A stretch of DNA of 63,147 bases from Erythrobacteraceae bacterium (GTDB lineage Bacteria > Pseudomonadota > Alphaproteobacteria > Sphingomonadales > Sphingomonadaceae): positions 1-63,147 of the forward strand of contig JAIYAM010000054.1 of assembly GCA_027489065.1 (NCBI GenBank), in the 5' to 3' direction. A model generated the notes under the pieces. That model saw only the letters and a list, made by a program, of their open reading frames with translations, did no database searches and was not told the origin of the DNA. A program made the position numbers and the translations under genes. Below are positions 9,737-18,471 of the stretch, in pieces (positions within the stretch are counted from its first letter, which is position 1; the number at the start of each line of letters is the position of its first letter).

Positions 9737-10075
9737 GTGGCAAGCGGAGCTAATCTCAGCGTAACCGATTTGCGGCGCGCGGCGCGGCACCCGGTCGATT
9801 TTCCAGCCATCGTGGAGCATTTCATCCATGGTGATCTGCACCTGCACGTCTGCAACATCTCGGCGCACGGCTTCATGGTCGACGACGCGGAGCGACTGGC
9901 GCGCGGCGATCGCATCATCATCCGTCTGCCTGTGGTGGGCCGGATCGAGGCCTACGTGATCTGGACCCGCGACAACCGTGCCGGCTTCCAGTTCGAACGC
10001 ATCATCCGCCTCGACGATTTCGTTGCGGTCATCGACCAGCTCCAGCCCAACCCGCGCCTGCGCCGCCCTCGCTGA
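9737..10075 (+). CDS. PilZ-domain protein
   Basis: About 112 residues. The PilZ c-di-GMP signature is present: RRAAR near residues 11-15 followed by NISAHGFMV (the D/NxSxxG element). The rest of the protein is a single small beta-barrel with no effector domain. I prefer the GTG at 9737, preceded by an AAGGA-type ribosome site nine bases away, over the GTG at 9704. Single-domain PilZ proteins usually relay c-di-GMP level to a partner, here unidentified. Confidence 0.82.
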   Translation: MASGANLSVTDLRRAARHPVDFPAIVEHFIHGDLHLHVCNISAHGFMVDDAERLARGDRIIIRLPVVGRIEAYVIWTRDNRAGFQFERIIRLDDFVAVIDQLQPNPRLRRPR

Positions 10076-10147
10076 TCCAAGCGTAGCTGCGAGCCTGACA
10101 AGTTTCGCCTGCTTGGCAGGGGGCGGATCGCCTGCCATGGCGCGCCG

Positions 10148-11428
10148 GTGAACGCGAACCTTTCGGAACCCACCTCCCCGCTTCAGATCGCCGACTACCG
10201 GCGCTACTGGATCGCGCGCTTCATGGGCGTGTTCGCGACCACCTCGGTGGTGGTGCTGCTCGGCTACCAGCTCTACGACGTCGCGCGTGACGATTACGGG
10301 ATGAGCGTAGCCGGGGCCTCCTTCCAGTTGGGCCTGCTCGGCCTTGCACAGTTCATTCCGCTGTTCCTGCTGACCCCGGTCGCGGGCCTCGCCGCCGATC
10401 GCTTCGACCGACGCCATGTCGCGGCTTTCGCCAACGGGATCGACGGCTGCGTGGCGGTGGTGCTGGCAGTGATCACTTGGGCCGATTTGTTGAGCCTGCC
10501 CGTTCTGTTCACGCTGGCGGCGGCGCATGGCGCGGCTCGGGTGTTCCTCGGCCCGTCGATGAGCGCGATTGCACCCAATGTCGTGCCCCCTGCCCTGCTG
10601 CCGCGCGCCATCGCGCTATCCTCCATTGCGTGGCAGACGGCCAGCGTCGCTGGCCCGGCAGTGGGCGGCCTGATCTTCGCGCGGGTTGAATGGCTGCCCC
10701 ACGCCATGTCGGCCGGGCTGCTGGTGGCCGCGATGCTGCTGATCCTCACCGTCCGCCCGATCCGCGCCAAGCACGAAGGTCCGCCGCTGAAGCCGCTGAG
10801 GCAGATCATCGACGGCCTCGCCTATGTCTGGCGCGAGCGGTTCCTGCTCGGCTCGATCACGCTCGATCTCTTCGCGGTGCTGCTTGCCGGGGCGACCGCC
10901 CTGCTGCCCGTTTTCGCCCGCGACATCCTGTTCGTCGGCCCCGAGGGGCTCGGGCTGATGCGTGCCGCCCCTGCCCTTGGCGCGGCGAGCGTCGCGCTGT
11001 GGCTCTCGTTCCGGCCGCTGGAGCGTGAGGTGGGGGTCAAGATGCTGTGGTCGGTCGCGGCGTTCGGCGCCCTGACGATTGCCTTTGCCTATTCGCGCAG
11101 CTTCGCCCTCTCGCTCGCGATCCTTGCGGCGATGGGTGCGGTCGACATGGTCTCGGTTTTCATCAGGAGCTCGCTCGTGCAGCTCTTCACCCCCGACGAC
11201 AAGCGCGGGCGGGTCTCGGCGATCTCGGGCCTTGCGATCTCGGCGTCCAACGAACTCGGCGAGATGCAGTCGGGGCTGGCCGCGGCGTTGTTCGGGGCCG
11301 TCGGCGCGGTTGTATTCGGCGGCGCGGGTGCGATATTCGTGACACTGGTCTGGGCGTGGTATTTCCCCGAACTGCGCCGCGCCCGCAGTTTCGAGCCGCA
11401 GGAACTCAAGAGAGAGGTATCATCATGA
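10148..11428 (+). CDS. MFS transporter, EntS-like group
   Basis: A 426-residue carrier with a GTG start, about eleven or twelve membrane segments and the loop [15 protein letters not shown] between helices 2 and 3. The sequence resembles the MFS_3/EntS-like exporters. Its last codons overlap the cysK ATG (ATGA), so it is translationally coupled to cysteine synthase and then to a dienelactone hydrolase homologue. Coupling suggests a shared physiological role such as export of a sulfur or amino-acid compound, but this is inference. Confidence 0.85.
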   Translation: MNANLSEPTSPLQIADYRRYWIARFMGVFATTSVVVLLGYQLYDVARDDYGMSVAGASFQLGLLGLAQFIPLFLLTPVAGLAADRFDRRHVAAFANGIDGCVAVVLAVITWADLLSLPVLFTLAAAHGAARVFLGPSMSAIAPNVVPPALLPRAIALSSIAWQTASVAGPAVGGLIFARVEWLPHAMSAGLLVAAMLLILTVRPIRAKHEGPPLKPLRQIIDGLAYVWRERFLLGSITLDLFAVLLAGATALLPVFARDILFVGPEGLGLMRAAPALGAASVALWLSFRPLEREVGVKMLWSVAAFGALTIAFAYSRSFALSLAILAAMGAVDMVSVFIRSSLVQLFTPDDKRGRVSAISGLAISASNELGEMQSGLAAALFGAVGAVVFGGAGAIFVTLVWAWYFPELRRARSFEPQELKREVSS

Positions 11429-12345
11429 AGGCCGACAATATTCTCGCCACGATCGGCGCCACCCCGCATATCCGCCTCTCGCGGCTGTTCCCCGATGATG
11501 AGGTGTGGGTGAAGTCCGAGCGGGCCAATCCGGGCGGGTCGATCAAGGACCGCATCGCCCTCGCCATGGTCGAGGACGCCGAGGCGCGCGGCGCCTTGCA
11601 GCCCGGCGGCACGATCGTTGAGCCGACAAGCGGCAACACGGGCATCGGGCTTGCGATGGTGGCCGCCGTCAAGGGCTACCGGCTTGTGCTGGTGATGCCG
11701 GAAAGCATGTCGATCGAGCGCCGCCGGTTGATGCTCGCCTATGGTGCAAGCTTCGACCTGACGCCGCGCGAAAAGGGCATGAAGGGCGCGATCGAGCGCG
11801 CGATGGAGCTGGTTGCACAGACCCCCGGCGCATGGATGCCGAGCCAGTTCGACAACCCGGCGAATGTCGCGGTCCACGCCCGCACCACTGCGCAGGAAAT
11901 CCTCGCCGACTTTGCCGGAGCGCCGATCAACGTTCTGATTACCGGGGTCGGAACCGGCGGGCACCTCACCGGCTGCGCCGAAGAGCTGAAGAAGCACTGG
12001 CCCGATCTCAAGGCCTATGGTGTCGAGCCTGCGCTGTCGCCCGTGATCAACGGCGGTCAGCCCGGCCCGCACCCCATTCAGGGCATCGGCGCGGGGTTCA
12101 TCCCCGGCAACCTTCACACCGGCTCGATCGACGGGGCAATTGCCGTCGATGCCGAGGACGCCAAGGAAATGGCCCGCCGCGCCGCGCGCGAAGAGGGGAT
12201 GCTGGTCGGCATTTCCTCCGGTGCGACGCTTGCCGCGATCGCCAAGAAGCTCCCCGAACTGCCCGCAGGCACGCGGGTGCTCGGCTTCAACTACGACACC
12301 GGCGAGCGCTATCTCTCGGTGCCCGACTTCCTTCCCGTGGAATGA
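11425..12345 (+). CDS. cysK: Cysteine synthase (O-acetylserine sulfhydrylase)
   Basis: A 306-residue PLP enzyme of fold type II. The PLP lysine lies in [14 protein letters not shown] near residue 44, the substrate loop is [12 protein letters not shown], and the phosphate-binding loop is [10 protein letters not shown]. It forms cysteine from O-acetylserine and sulfide. ATG overlaps the MFS stop and its own TGA overlaps the ATG of the next gene, so the three genes form a coupled operon. Confidence 0.95.
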   Translation: MKADNILATIGATPHIRLSRLFPDDEVWVKSERANPGGSIKDRIALAMVEDAEARGALQPGGTIVEPTSGNTGIGLAMVAAVKGYRLVLVMPESMSIERRRLMLAYGASFDLTPREKGMKGAIERAMELVAQTPGAWMPSQFDNPANVAVHARTTAQEILADFAGAPINVLITGVGTGGHLTGCAEELKKHWPDLKAYGVEPALSPVINGGQPGPHPIQGIGAGFIPGNLHTGSIDGAIAVDAEDAKEMARRAAREEGMLVGISSGATLAAIAKKLPELPAGTRVLGFNYDTGERYLSVPDFLPVE

Positions 12346-13049
12346 GCGCGCTCGAGAGGGTTGCCTATGCCGACGGGGCGACCGCGCTGACCGGATGGCT
12401 GGCGCGGCCCGCCGGCACGGCGCGGGCAGCGGTCGCGGTGTTCCCGACTTTCATGAACACACGCCCCGGCGTCGAGGCCAAGGCGCTGGCGCTGGCCGAG
12501 GCAGGCTGCGTGGCGTTGATCGCGGACTTCTATGGCCCGGATTCGCCGCATGATGTCGAAAGTGCTTTCGCGGCGATGACCGCTCTGCGCTCCGATCCGC
12601 AGGCAATGCGTGTGCGGTTGCGGGCGACGCTGGACACGCTTGCCGAGCTTGCCCCCGGGCTACCGCAGATCGCGATCGGCTTCTGCCTCGGCGGGATGGC
12701 GGTGCTCGAACTGGCACGTGACGGCGCTGACCTCGCGCTGGCGGCGAGCTTCCACGGTCTCCTCGCCACGCCCCTGCGGGCGACGGCGCCGATCAAGCCG
12801 CGGCTGCTCGTCTGCCATGGTGACGCAGACTCGCTGGTGCCGCGTACGGATGTCACCGCCTTCTGGGAGGAGATGGACGGTGTCGGGGCCGACTGGCATT
12901 TCCTGTCTTTCGCGCGTGTGGAGCACGGGTTCACCAATCCGCTGACCCCGATGGGCGAGCCCAACCCCGCTTATCACGTGAGCGCCGACCGCCAGTCGTG
13001 GACCGCGTTGATGGGGCTGCTCGACGAGGTTGCTCCCGCGCGCGGATAG
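12342..13049 (+). CDS. Dienelactone hydrolase family protein
   Basis: A 235-residue alpha/beta hydrolase. The nucleophile elbow is GFCLGG, i.e. cysteine as in true dienelactone hydrolases, with the acid in HGDADSLVP and the histidine in VEHGFTNP. The classical role is hydrolysis of dienelactone in chlorocatechol breakdown, but no such pathway adjoins it; it sits instead downstream of cysK with a four-base overlap. Many family members act on other esters, so substrate is open. Confidence 0.85.
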   Translation: MSALERVAYADGATALTGWLARPAGTARAAVAVFPTFMNTRPGVEAKALALAEAGCVALIADFYGPDSPHDVESAFAAMTALRSDPQAMRVRLRATLDTLAELAPGLPQIAIGFCLGGMAVLELARDGADLALAASFHGLLATPLRATAPIKPRLLVCHGDADSLVPRTDVTAFWEEMDGVGADWHFLSFARVEHGFTNPLTPMGEPNPAYHVSADRQSWTALMGLLDEVAPARG

Positions 13050-13124
13050 CCGCCGCATAGACCGATTCCTTAACTCCCGGCGCGTAACTGCTTGGGCCAT
13101 GCTCTCGCTCGGACAACTGCGCCC

Positions 13125-13682
13125 ATGAAATTCATCAAGCTCGAATCGCGCGGGGGTAATTATCTCGTGGTGGCCGAGAACGTCGCATGGCTGCGCACTG
13201 CGGAGAACGGGCAGACCAACGTCGGAATCATCGGCAGCCAGCCGCTGCTGGTGGTCGGCTCGGTCGAGGAAGTCGCGGCGAAGATCCTCGCCAGTGTGAA
13301 CGGCCAGGGCGAAGCCTCCCCCGCAACGCCTGTCCCCGCCCCCGCTGCTCCGGCCCCTGCGCCGCAGCAAGCCGCTTTGCCTTCACCCCCGCCGCCCGCT
13401 CCTGTCCCCGAGCCGGAACCCGAGCCGATTGCGGTGGCACCGGAACCCGAGCCCGAACCCGAGCCAGAGCCCAAGCCAGAGCCCGCCGTCGCGCAGGACC
13501 CGGAGCCCGTCCCGACCCCCGAGCCCGCGCCGGTTCGCGTTCCGGCCAAGGTTGCCGCCCAGACTCGCCCACGCCCCGTTGTCGCTGGGTCGGCGAGCCT
13601 GTGGGAGCGCCCGGTCGCGCCTGCCGCTGGCGGCCTCAAGATCAAGGCCGGCTCGCAGCGGATGATGGGAATGCTCGAATAG
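13125..13682 (+). CDS. Small protein with Pro/Glu-repeat tail, function unknown
   Basis: About 185 residues starting at ATG 13125. The first 65 residues look like a compact conserved domain (MKFIKLESRGGNYLVVAENV, then GSQPLLVVGSVEEVAAKIL). From residue 66 the sequence is low-complexity Ala/Pro, then PE-type repeats at about residues 95-140, ending in a short basic segment (GGLKIKAGSQRMMG). No signal peptide or membrane segment. The repeat tail is strongly acidic and probably extended. I do not recognise a function. Confidence 0.7.
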   Translation: MKFIKLESRGGNYLVVAENVAWLRTAENGQTNVGIIGSQPLLVVGSVEEVAAKILASVNGQGEASPATPVPAPAAPAPAPQQAALPSPPPPAPVPEPEPEPIAVAPEPEPEPEPEPKPEPAVAQDPEPVPTPEPAPVRVPAKVAAQTRPRPVVAGSASLWERPVAPAAGGLKIKAGSQRMMGMLE

Positions 13683-13770
13683 GATTCCTCCGCCGAGTCC
13701 TGCCCGGTCCAAAGCCATTGCGAAAGCGCCTCCTGCTGTTACCATTCTCCGTCTTACGGGGGAGATATCG

Positions 13771-15291
13771 ATGACGGGGCGAATGACAGGCCGACTGGCC
13801 GGACTGGGAATGGTGGCGGCGATCGCCTTGGCAGCGGGGCTGCTGGCGGCGAAGACGCCAAAGCGCGAAGAGGTGGAGACGGCCGTCAAGGCGCAGCACG
13901 CAGCGACAGTGAAGGCGCTGCAGGACTGGGTCGCCCTGCCCACCATCGCCGCCGAGAAGCGCGGCACGCCCGAGGGCGCGGAATACATGCGCAAGCTGGC
14001 GCTCGACGCGGGGTTCCAGCAGGCCAAAATCATTCCGACGGACGGAGTCCCCGCCGTTTTCGCCACGCTGGATGCCGGGGCCAAGACCACGGTCGGCATC
14101 TACTTCATGTATGACGTCAAGCAATTCGATCCCAGCGAATGGCGCACCAAGCCGCTCGAGGCGACACTGGTCGAGCGGCCCGGCGAAGGCACCGCCATTG
14201 TCGGACGCGGCGTGGTCAACCAGAAGGGCCCGGAGATGGCCTTCCTCGCCGCGATCAAGGCGATCCAGGCGAGCGGGCGCAAATTGCCCGTCAATCTCGT
14301 GCTGGTGGCAGAAGGCGAGGAGGAGGTTGCCTCGACCCACTTTGATCAGGTCGTCGCCGTGCCCGAGGTGCAGGCCGCGCTTTCCAAGGCGATCGGAGTG
14401 TTCATCCCCTCTGCCGCCCAGAACAAGGATGGCAGTGCGGAGATCACGCTGGGTGCCAAGGGTGCGGTCGAATTCCAGTTGGTGGTTGGCGGCGAGACCT
14501 CGGACAAATATCCCAAGACCGATGTCCACTCCTCCAACTATGCTCGCGTCGAAAGCCCTGCATGGCGCCTCGTCAAGGCACTCGACACGCTGGTCGCCGA
14601 TGACGGGCATACGCCGGCGATCGATGGCTGGTTCGAGAACGTCCAGCCTCTCACGCCGCGCCAGAAGGAGCTGATCGCGCAAGGCGCCACGCCCGAGCGC
14701 GAGGCACAGGAGAAGGCGCAGCTCGGGATCGGCCAGTTCATCAACGACGAGGATTACCGCACCAGCCTGGAGCGGTTCTATTCGCAACCGACTGTCAACA
14801 TTCAGGGCCTCGTCTCGGGCTATACCGGCGAAGGCGGCAAGACCGTGCTACCTGGGCGGGCCGAGGCGAAGCTCGAATTCCGTCTCGTCCCCAACATGAC
14901 CAAGGCGGAAGCCGTCAGCAAGCTGCAGGCGCACCTAGCCAAGCGCGGATTTGACGATGTGCGCGTGACGATTTCGGGCGGCTATGGCCCCAACGAGACC
15001 GCCGAGGATGCAGCCCTGATCCGTGCCCAGAAAAAGCTCTTCGAGGCGAGCGGCATCCCCTACACCATCCGTCCGCGAAATGCCGGAAGCTGGCCGGGGG
15101 TGATCTTCAACGGCGCTCCGCTGAACCTGCCCGCCTCGCAATTCGGCCTCGGCCGCGGTGGCGGGGCGCACGCACCCAACGAATGGTTCCTGATCGAAAG
15201 CGCCGATCCCAAGGTCTACGGGCTCGATCAGGTGACGATGGCCTATGTCGATTATCTCTACATCATCGCCGAGGAAGCGGCGAAGAAGTAG
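13771..15291 (+). CDS. M20-family metallopeptidase homologue with altered metal motifs
   Basis: A 506-residue exported protein: an N-terminal hydrophobic segment (LAGLGMVAAIALAAGLLAA) precedes the M20 fold. The glutamate motif AEGEEEVAS and the C-terminal GGGAHAPNEW are as expected. The first metal motif, normally HxD, reads FMYDVKQFD, with Met where the His ligand belongs, and the second, normally GRGxxDxKG, reads GRGVVNQKGP with Asn for the bridging Asp. It may therefore use a different metal arrangement or be non-hydrolytic. Peptidases of this family cleave dipeptides or deacylate amino acids. Confidence 0.82.
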   Translation: MTGRMTGRLAGLGMVAAIALAAGLLAAKTPKREEVETAVKAQHAATVKALQDWVALPTIAAEKRGTPEGAEYMRKLALDAGFQQAKIIPTDGVPAVFATLDAGAKTTVGIYFMYDVKQFDPSEWRTKPLEATLVERPGEGTAIVGRGVVNQKGPEMAFLAAIKAIQASGRKLPVNLVLVAEGEEEVASTHFDQVVAVPEVQAALSKAIGVFIPSAAQNKDGSAEITLGAKGAVEFQLVVGGETSDKYPKTDVHSSNYARVESPAWRLVKALDTLVADDGHTPAIDGWFENVQPLTPRQKELIAQGATPEREAQEKAQLGIGQFINDEDYRTSLERFYSQPTVNIQGLVSGYTGEGGKTVLPGRAEAKLEFRLVPNMTKAEAVSKLQAHLAKRGFDDVRVTISGGYGPNETAEDAALIRAQKKLFEASGIPYTIRPRNAGSWPGVIFNGAPLNLPASQFGLGRGGGAHAPNEWFLIESADPKVYGLDQVTMAYVDYLYIIAEEAAKK

Positions 15292-15301
15292 CGCACAAGG
15301 A

Positions 15302-15335
15302 AAGGGCCGCCCCGCGTGATGGCGGGGCGGCCCTT
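15302..15335. terminator. Bidirectional hairpin terminator
   Basis: A 14-base perfect stem (AAGGGCCGCCCCGC with GCGGGGCGGCCCTT) around GTGATG lies between the convergent M20 and acyl-CoA dehydrogenase genes. The AA/TT ends give a short U-tail in both directions. Confidence 0.85.
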
Positions 15336-15356
15336 GCGCTTTGCCTGAGTTGACGC

Positions 15357-17162
15357 TTACGCGGCCGTTGCGAAGGCCTCGGCAGGAAGCTTCATCATGT
15401 ATTCGCTGCCCGCTTCGAGCTTGCGGCGCAGTGCGCCGGCATCGGGCAGGAAGCGTTCGGCGTAGTAGTTCGCCGAGACGATCTTCGCCTCGTAGAAGGC
15501 GGGGTCCTCGGGCTCGCCCGCGAGCTTGGCCAGCGCGGTCTTGCCCATCTTAAGCCAGAAATAGCCGAGCGTCACGATGCCCATGATGTGCATGTAGTGA
15601 TGCGCGCCCGCGCCGAGGTGGTTGGGATTGGCCATTGCGTTCTGCATGAACCACATGGTCGCCGCCTTCTGCTCGCCCAGCGCCTTTTCGAGCCGTTCGG
15701 CGGCGTCCTTGAGCTCGGGTGCCTGCTTGGCGGCGGCGATTTCCTCGTCGATCATGGCGAAGAAGGCCTGGATCGCCTTGCCGCCATTCATGGCCAGCTT
15801 GCGACCGCACAGGTCCATGGCCTGCACGCCGTTGGCACCTTCGTAGATCATGGCGATGCGGCTATCGCGCACGAACTGCTCCATCCCCCATTCCTTGACG
15901 TAGCCATGCCCGCCATAGACCTGCTGCATGTTGGTCGCGATGTCGTAGCCCTTGTCGGTCCCGTAACCCTTGATGACCGGGGTCATCAGGCCGATCAGCA
16001 TGTCGGCCATTTCGCGTTCTTCGGGGGTCTGTGCCTTATGGGTCAGGTCCACCTGAAGCGCGCCCCACAGGCACAGGGCGCGCATGGCTTCGGTGAAGAC
16101 CTTGGCGTCCATCAGCATGCGGCGCACGTCGGGGTGGACGAAGATCGGGTCGGCCTTCGCGGCAGGGTCAGCCGGGCCGGTGAGCGCGCGGCCCTGACGC
16201 CGGTCGAGCGCGTAGGTGACGGCGTTCTGGTAGGCGACCTCGGCCTGGGCATAACCCTGAATGCCGACGCCGAGCCGCGCGGCGTTCATCATGATGAACA
16301 TGGCGGCGAGGCCCTTGTTCTCCTCGCCCACCAGGTAGCCGGTCGCCCCGTCATAGTTGAGGAGGCAGGTGGCGTTGCCGTGGATGCCCATCTTCTTCTC
16401 GATCGATCCGCAGGTCACGCCGTTGCGCTGCGCGGGGTTCCCGTCGGCGTCGAGGACGAACTTGGGTACGATGAACAGCGAGATGCCCTTGGTCGAATCC
16501 GGCGCACCCGGGGTCTTGGCGAGCACGAGGTGGATGATGTTGCTGGTGAGGTCATGCTCGCCGGCCGAAATGAAGATCTTGGTCCCGGTAATGGCGTAGC
16601 TGCCGTCGCCGTTCGGCACCGCCTTGGTGCGGATCATGCCGAGGTCGGTGCCGCAATGCGGCTCGGTCAGGTTCATGGTGCCGGACCATTCGCCCGAGAT
16701 CATCTTAGGGACATACATCGCCTTCTGCTCGTCGGAACCCTTGGCAAGGATCGCGGAAATCGCCCCGGCGGTGAGGCCCGGGTACATGGCGAAGGCCTGG
16801 TTGGCGGTGCCGGTGTATTCCTCGAGCACAAAGCCGAGCACGTGAGGCAGGCCCTGCCCGCCGAACTCCTCGGGCTGGGCGAGCGTGCCCCAGCCGCTCT
16901 CGACATAGGCTTGGTAAGCTTCCTTGAAGCCGGGAGGGGTTGTGACGGAGCCGTCCTCGTGACGTGTGCAGCCGTATTCGTCGCCTGCCTGATTGACCGG
17001 CGCGAGCACTTCGGCGCAGAACTTGCCGGCCTCGTTGATGACCGTGTCGATCATGTCGGGCGTGGCGTTCTCGAAGCCCGGCAGGTTGCCGTAGCTGGCG
17101 AGGTCAAGCACTTCGTTGACGATGAAGCGCGTGTCGCGGGTGGGCGCGGTATAGGTCGGCAT
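15357..17162 (-). CDS. Acyl-CoA dehydrogenase (FadE/DmdC-like, long form)
   Basis: A 601-residue flavoenzyme with the acyl-CoA dehydrogenase N-, middle and C-terminal domains plus the extra C-terminal domain seen in this long form. Landmarks are NLTEPHCGTDLGMIRTKA (FAD/substrate region), KIFISAGEHDL, and the catalytic-base region MIYEGANGVQAMDLCGRKL. It oxidises an acyl-CoA to the 2-enoyl-CoA in fatty-acid or related breakdown. The gene lies 48 bases downstream of a MerR regulator gene on the same strand, probably one operon controlled by it. Chain-length preference is not predictable. Confidence 0.93.
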   Translation of the reverse strand: MPTYTAPTRDTRFIVNEVLDLASYGNLPGFENATPDMIDTVINEAGKFCAEVLAPVNQAGDEYGCTRHEDGSVTTPPGFKEAYQAYVESGWGTLAQPEEFGGQGLPHVLGFVLEEYTGTANQAFAMYPGLTAGAISAILAKGSDEQKAMYVPKMISGEWSGTMNLTEPHCGTDLGMIRTKAVPNGDGSYAITGTKIFISAGEHDLTSNIIHLVLAKTPGAPDSTKGISLFIVPKFVLDADGNPAQRNGVTCGSIEKKMGIHGNATCLLNYDGATGYLVGEENKGLAAMFIMMNAARLGVGIQGYAQAEVAYQNAVTYALDRRQGRALTGPADPAAKADPIFVHPDVRRMLMDAKVFTEAMRALCLWGALQVDLTHKAQTPEEREMADMLIGLMTPVIKGYGTDKGYDIATNMQQVYGGHGYVKEWGMEQFVRDSRIAMIYEGANGVQAMDLCGRKLAMNGGKAIQAFFAMIDEEIAAAKQAPELKDAAERLEKALGEQKAATMWFMQNAMANPNHLGAGAHHYMHIMGIVTLGYFWLKMGKTALAKLAGEPEDPAFYEAKIVSANYYAERFLPDAGALRRKLEAGSEYMMKLPAEAFATAA

Positions 17163-17210
17163 CTCGTGATCCCTTCGGTATGCTTGTCTTGATTATGTGA
17201 TGCGCTCGCC

Positions 17211-17663
17211 TCAGCCGAGGTCGAGCTTCTCGATCTCGGCGACGAAGTCGGTGAGCTCGTTGATCGACGAATCGATGTCGTCGCGCTGCGCCTTGAGCTT
17301 GGCGATATGGGCGCGGCACTTGGCGATGGTGACGCGGCGCTGCTCGACCCGGCCATCGTCGAGATCGTACAGGTCGATCATCTCGCGGATCTCGGTCAGC
17401 GAGAAGCCGACGTTTTTGGCGCGCATGATCCAGGCCAGACGGGCGCGGTCGCGCTTGGAATAGACGCGCGTGAGGCCGAGCCGCGCGGGGTTAATCAGGC
17501 CTTCGTCCTCGTAGAAGCGCAAGGCGCGGGCGGTACAGCCGAATTCCGAGGTGAGATCGGAGATCGTGAACTGTTCGCGTTCGTGTACATCGGGCCGATC
17601 GAGATGGGCGCCGTTGCGGCGCGGCTCGGCAGCGGTGTCGGTGGGTGCGGGAGCGGTAGCCAT
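17211..17663 (-). CDS. MerR-family transcriptional regulator, LiuR-like
   Basis: A 150-residue protein: a variable first 30 residues, then a winged HTH (FTISDLTSEFGCTARALRFYEDEGL, HTH about residues 32-60) and a C-terminal coiled coil. It lacks the metal-binding cysteines of MerR/CueR. It resembles the group that controls branched-chain acid and fatty-acyl catabolism, which fits the acyl-CoA dehydrogenase gene just downstream. A palindromic operator-like site lies immediately upstream, consistent with autoregulation. Confidence 0.87.
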   Translation of the reverse strand: MATAPAPTDTAAEPRRNGAHLDRPDVHEREQFTISDLTSEFGCTARALRFYEDEGLINPARLGLTRVYSKRDRARLAWIMRAKNVGFSLTEIREMIDLYDLDDGRVEQRRVTIAKCRAHIAKLKAQRDDIDSSINELTDFVAEIEKLDLG

Positions 17664-17669
17664 GACCGC

Positions 17670-17698
17670 TCTCTACCTTACGTTTACGTGAGCGTCAA
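17670..17698 (-). promoter_or_regulatory. Promoter and MerR-type operator of the merR-acyl-CoA dehydrogenase operon
   Basis: On the minus strand TTGACG (17698-17693) is followed after 17 bases by TAGAGA (17675-17670). Between them lies a near-palindrome TCACGT-AA-ACGTAA, similar to the ACGT-type operators described for LiuR-like MerR regulators. If the -10 is right, transcription starts at or next to the ATG at 17663, giving a leaderless mRNA. Confidence 0.55.
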
Positions 17699-18093
17699 GT
17701 ATCGCGCAGGACAAGTCTGGCGTCTTCGCCCTTGCGCAGCTCGATCTGTCTGTAGAAGCAGCTACGCGCCCCGGTATGGCAAGTGGGCCCCGCCGGCCGG
17801 GCGCGGATCACCAGAGCATCCTGGTCGCAATCGACCAGCACTTCCTCGACATTGAGGATGTTGCCCGAAGTCTCGCCCTTCATCCACAAGGCACCCCGTG
17901 ACCGCGACCAGAAGTGCACCTTGCCGGTCGCAAGCGTGTGCTCCAGCGCCTCGGCGTTCATGTGTGCGACCACCAGCACCTCGGCAGTCGAACCGTCGAC
18001 AACCACCGCGGTAAGCAGCCCGGCAGAATCGAACTTTGGCGCGAAGACGGTCCCCCGCTCGCGTTCCTCCGTCGTCAGGCAAGTCTCGGTCAA
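17695..18093 (-). CDS. hisI: Phosphoribosyl-AMP cyclohydrolase
   Basis: About 132 residues, third step of histidine biosynthesis (opens the purine ring of PR-AMP). Signature segments are [33 protein letters not shown] and the zinc/catalytic cysteines in VDCDQDAL and [12 protein letters not shown] chose the TTG at 18093 because AAGGAG lies six bases upstream and the conserved region begins soon after; an upstream start at 18282 would add an unconserved 63 residues. It is a stand-alone HisI without the HisE domain. Confidence 0.92.
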   Translation of the reverse strand: MTETCLTTEERERGTVFAPKFDSAGLLTAVVVDGSTAEVLVVAHMNAEALEHTLATGKVHFWSRSRGALWMKGETSGNILNVEEVLVDCDQDALVIRARPAGPTCHTGARSCFYRQIELRKGEDARLVLRDT

Positions 18094-18185
18094 CGGGCGC
18101 TCCTTGCAGGCCAGATCGTGTCGTTTTCGCCGCTGCTCATGCGACGATTGTTGCAATGTGACAACAGCGCACCGTAAAAATTGCC

Positions 18186-18466
18186 TCGGTCTCGGGTTTG
18201 ATCTTCCGCCCGCTGCAACAGAGTGGAACAACGTGCGCAGGAGCTCTCGCAAGGGGTTCTCCACCGAACAACGGCACCGCAAGGTGCTTCGTTCAGGGGG
18301 TGACCGGACCGCAGACTGGCAACGGGGTGCCAGCGCGACCGGTTGAACGATAGGGACAGGATCCCGGCAGCCAATCTAGGGGGTGGCTGCCACAGCCCGC
18401 AAGGGTGGATCCACACCGTTTCGTCACGTGGCGCCCGGGGTCGAAAGACCCCGGGCGTTATGTTTT
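18186..18466 (+). ncRNA. Candidate structured RNA between hisI and comF
   Basis: This gap has no coding frame that looks real but contains ordered hairpins on the plus strand: GCACC-gcaa-GGTGC at 18274-18287 enclosed by GAAC/GTTC (18266-18294); CTGGCA/TGCCAG at 18316-18333 enclosed by ACCGG/CCGGT (18303-18343); GGCAGCC/GGCTGCC at 18366-18391; then a strong terminator. A possible promoter is TTGCAA with TAAAAA 18 bases on, giving a start near 18186. I do not see signature sequences of RNase P, SRP RNA or tmRNA. It could instead be the hisI leader on the other strand, so confidence is limited. Confidence 0.35.
18432..18466 (+). terminator. Intrinsic terminator
   Basis: Perfect 11-base stem CGCCCGGGGTC / GACCCCGGGCG with a GAAA tetraloop, followed on the plus strand by TTATGTTTT. 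No T-tract follows on the minus strand, so it best suits a plus-strand transcript, although it also lies just beyond the 3' end of comF on the other strand. Confidence 0.7.
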
Positions 18467-18471
18467 CCGGC

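Noticed and set aside
18186..18466. RNase P RNA, SRP RNA or tmRNA for the structured region
   Set aside because: None of the conserved cores (GAGGAAAGTCCGGG of RNase P, GGAAGGAAGCAG of SRP, or an alphaproteobacterial tmRNA tag) can be seen on either strand. 6S RNA could not be excluded by eye.
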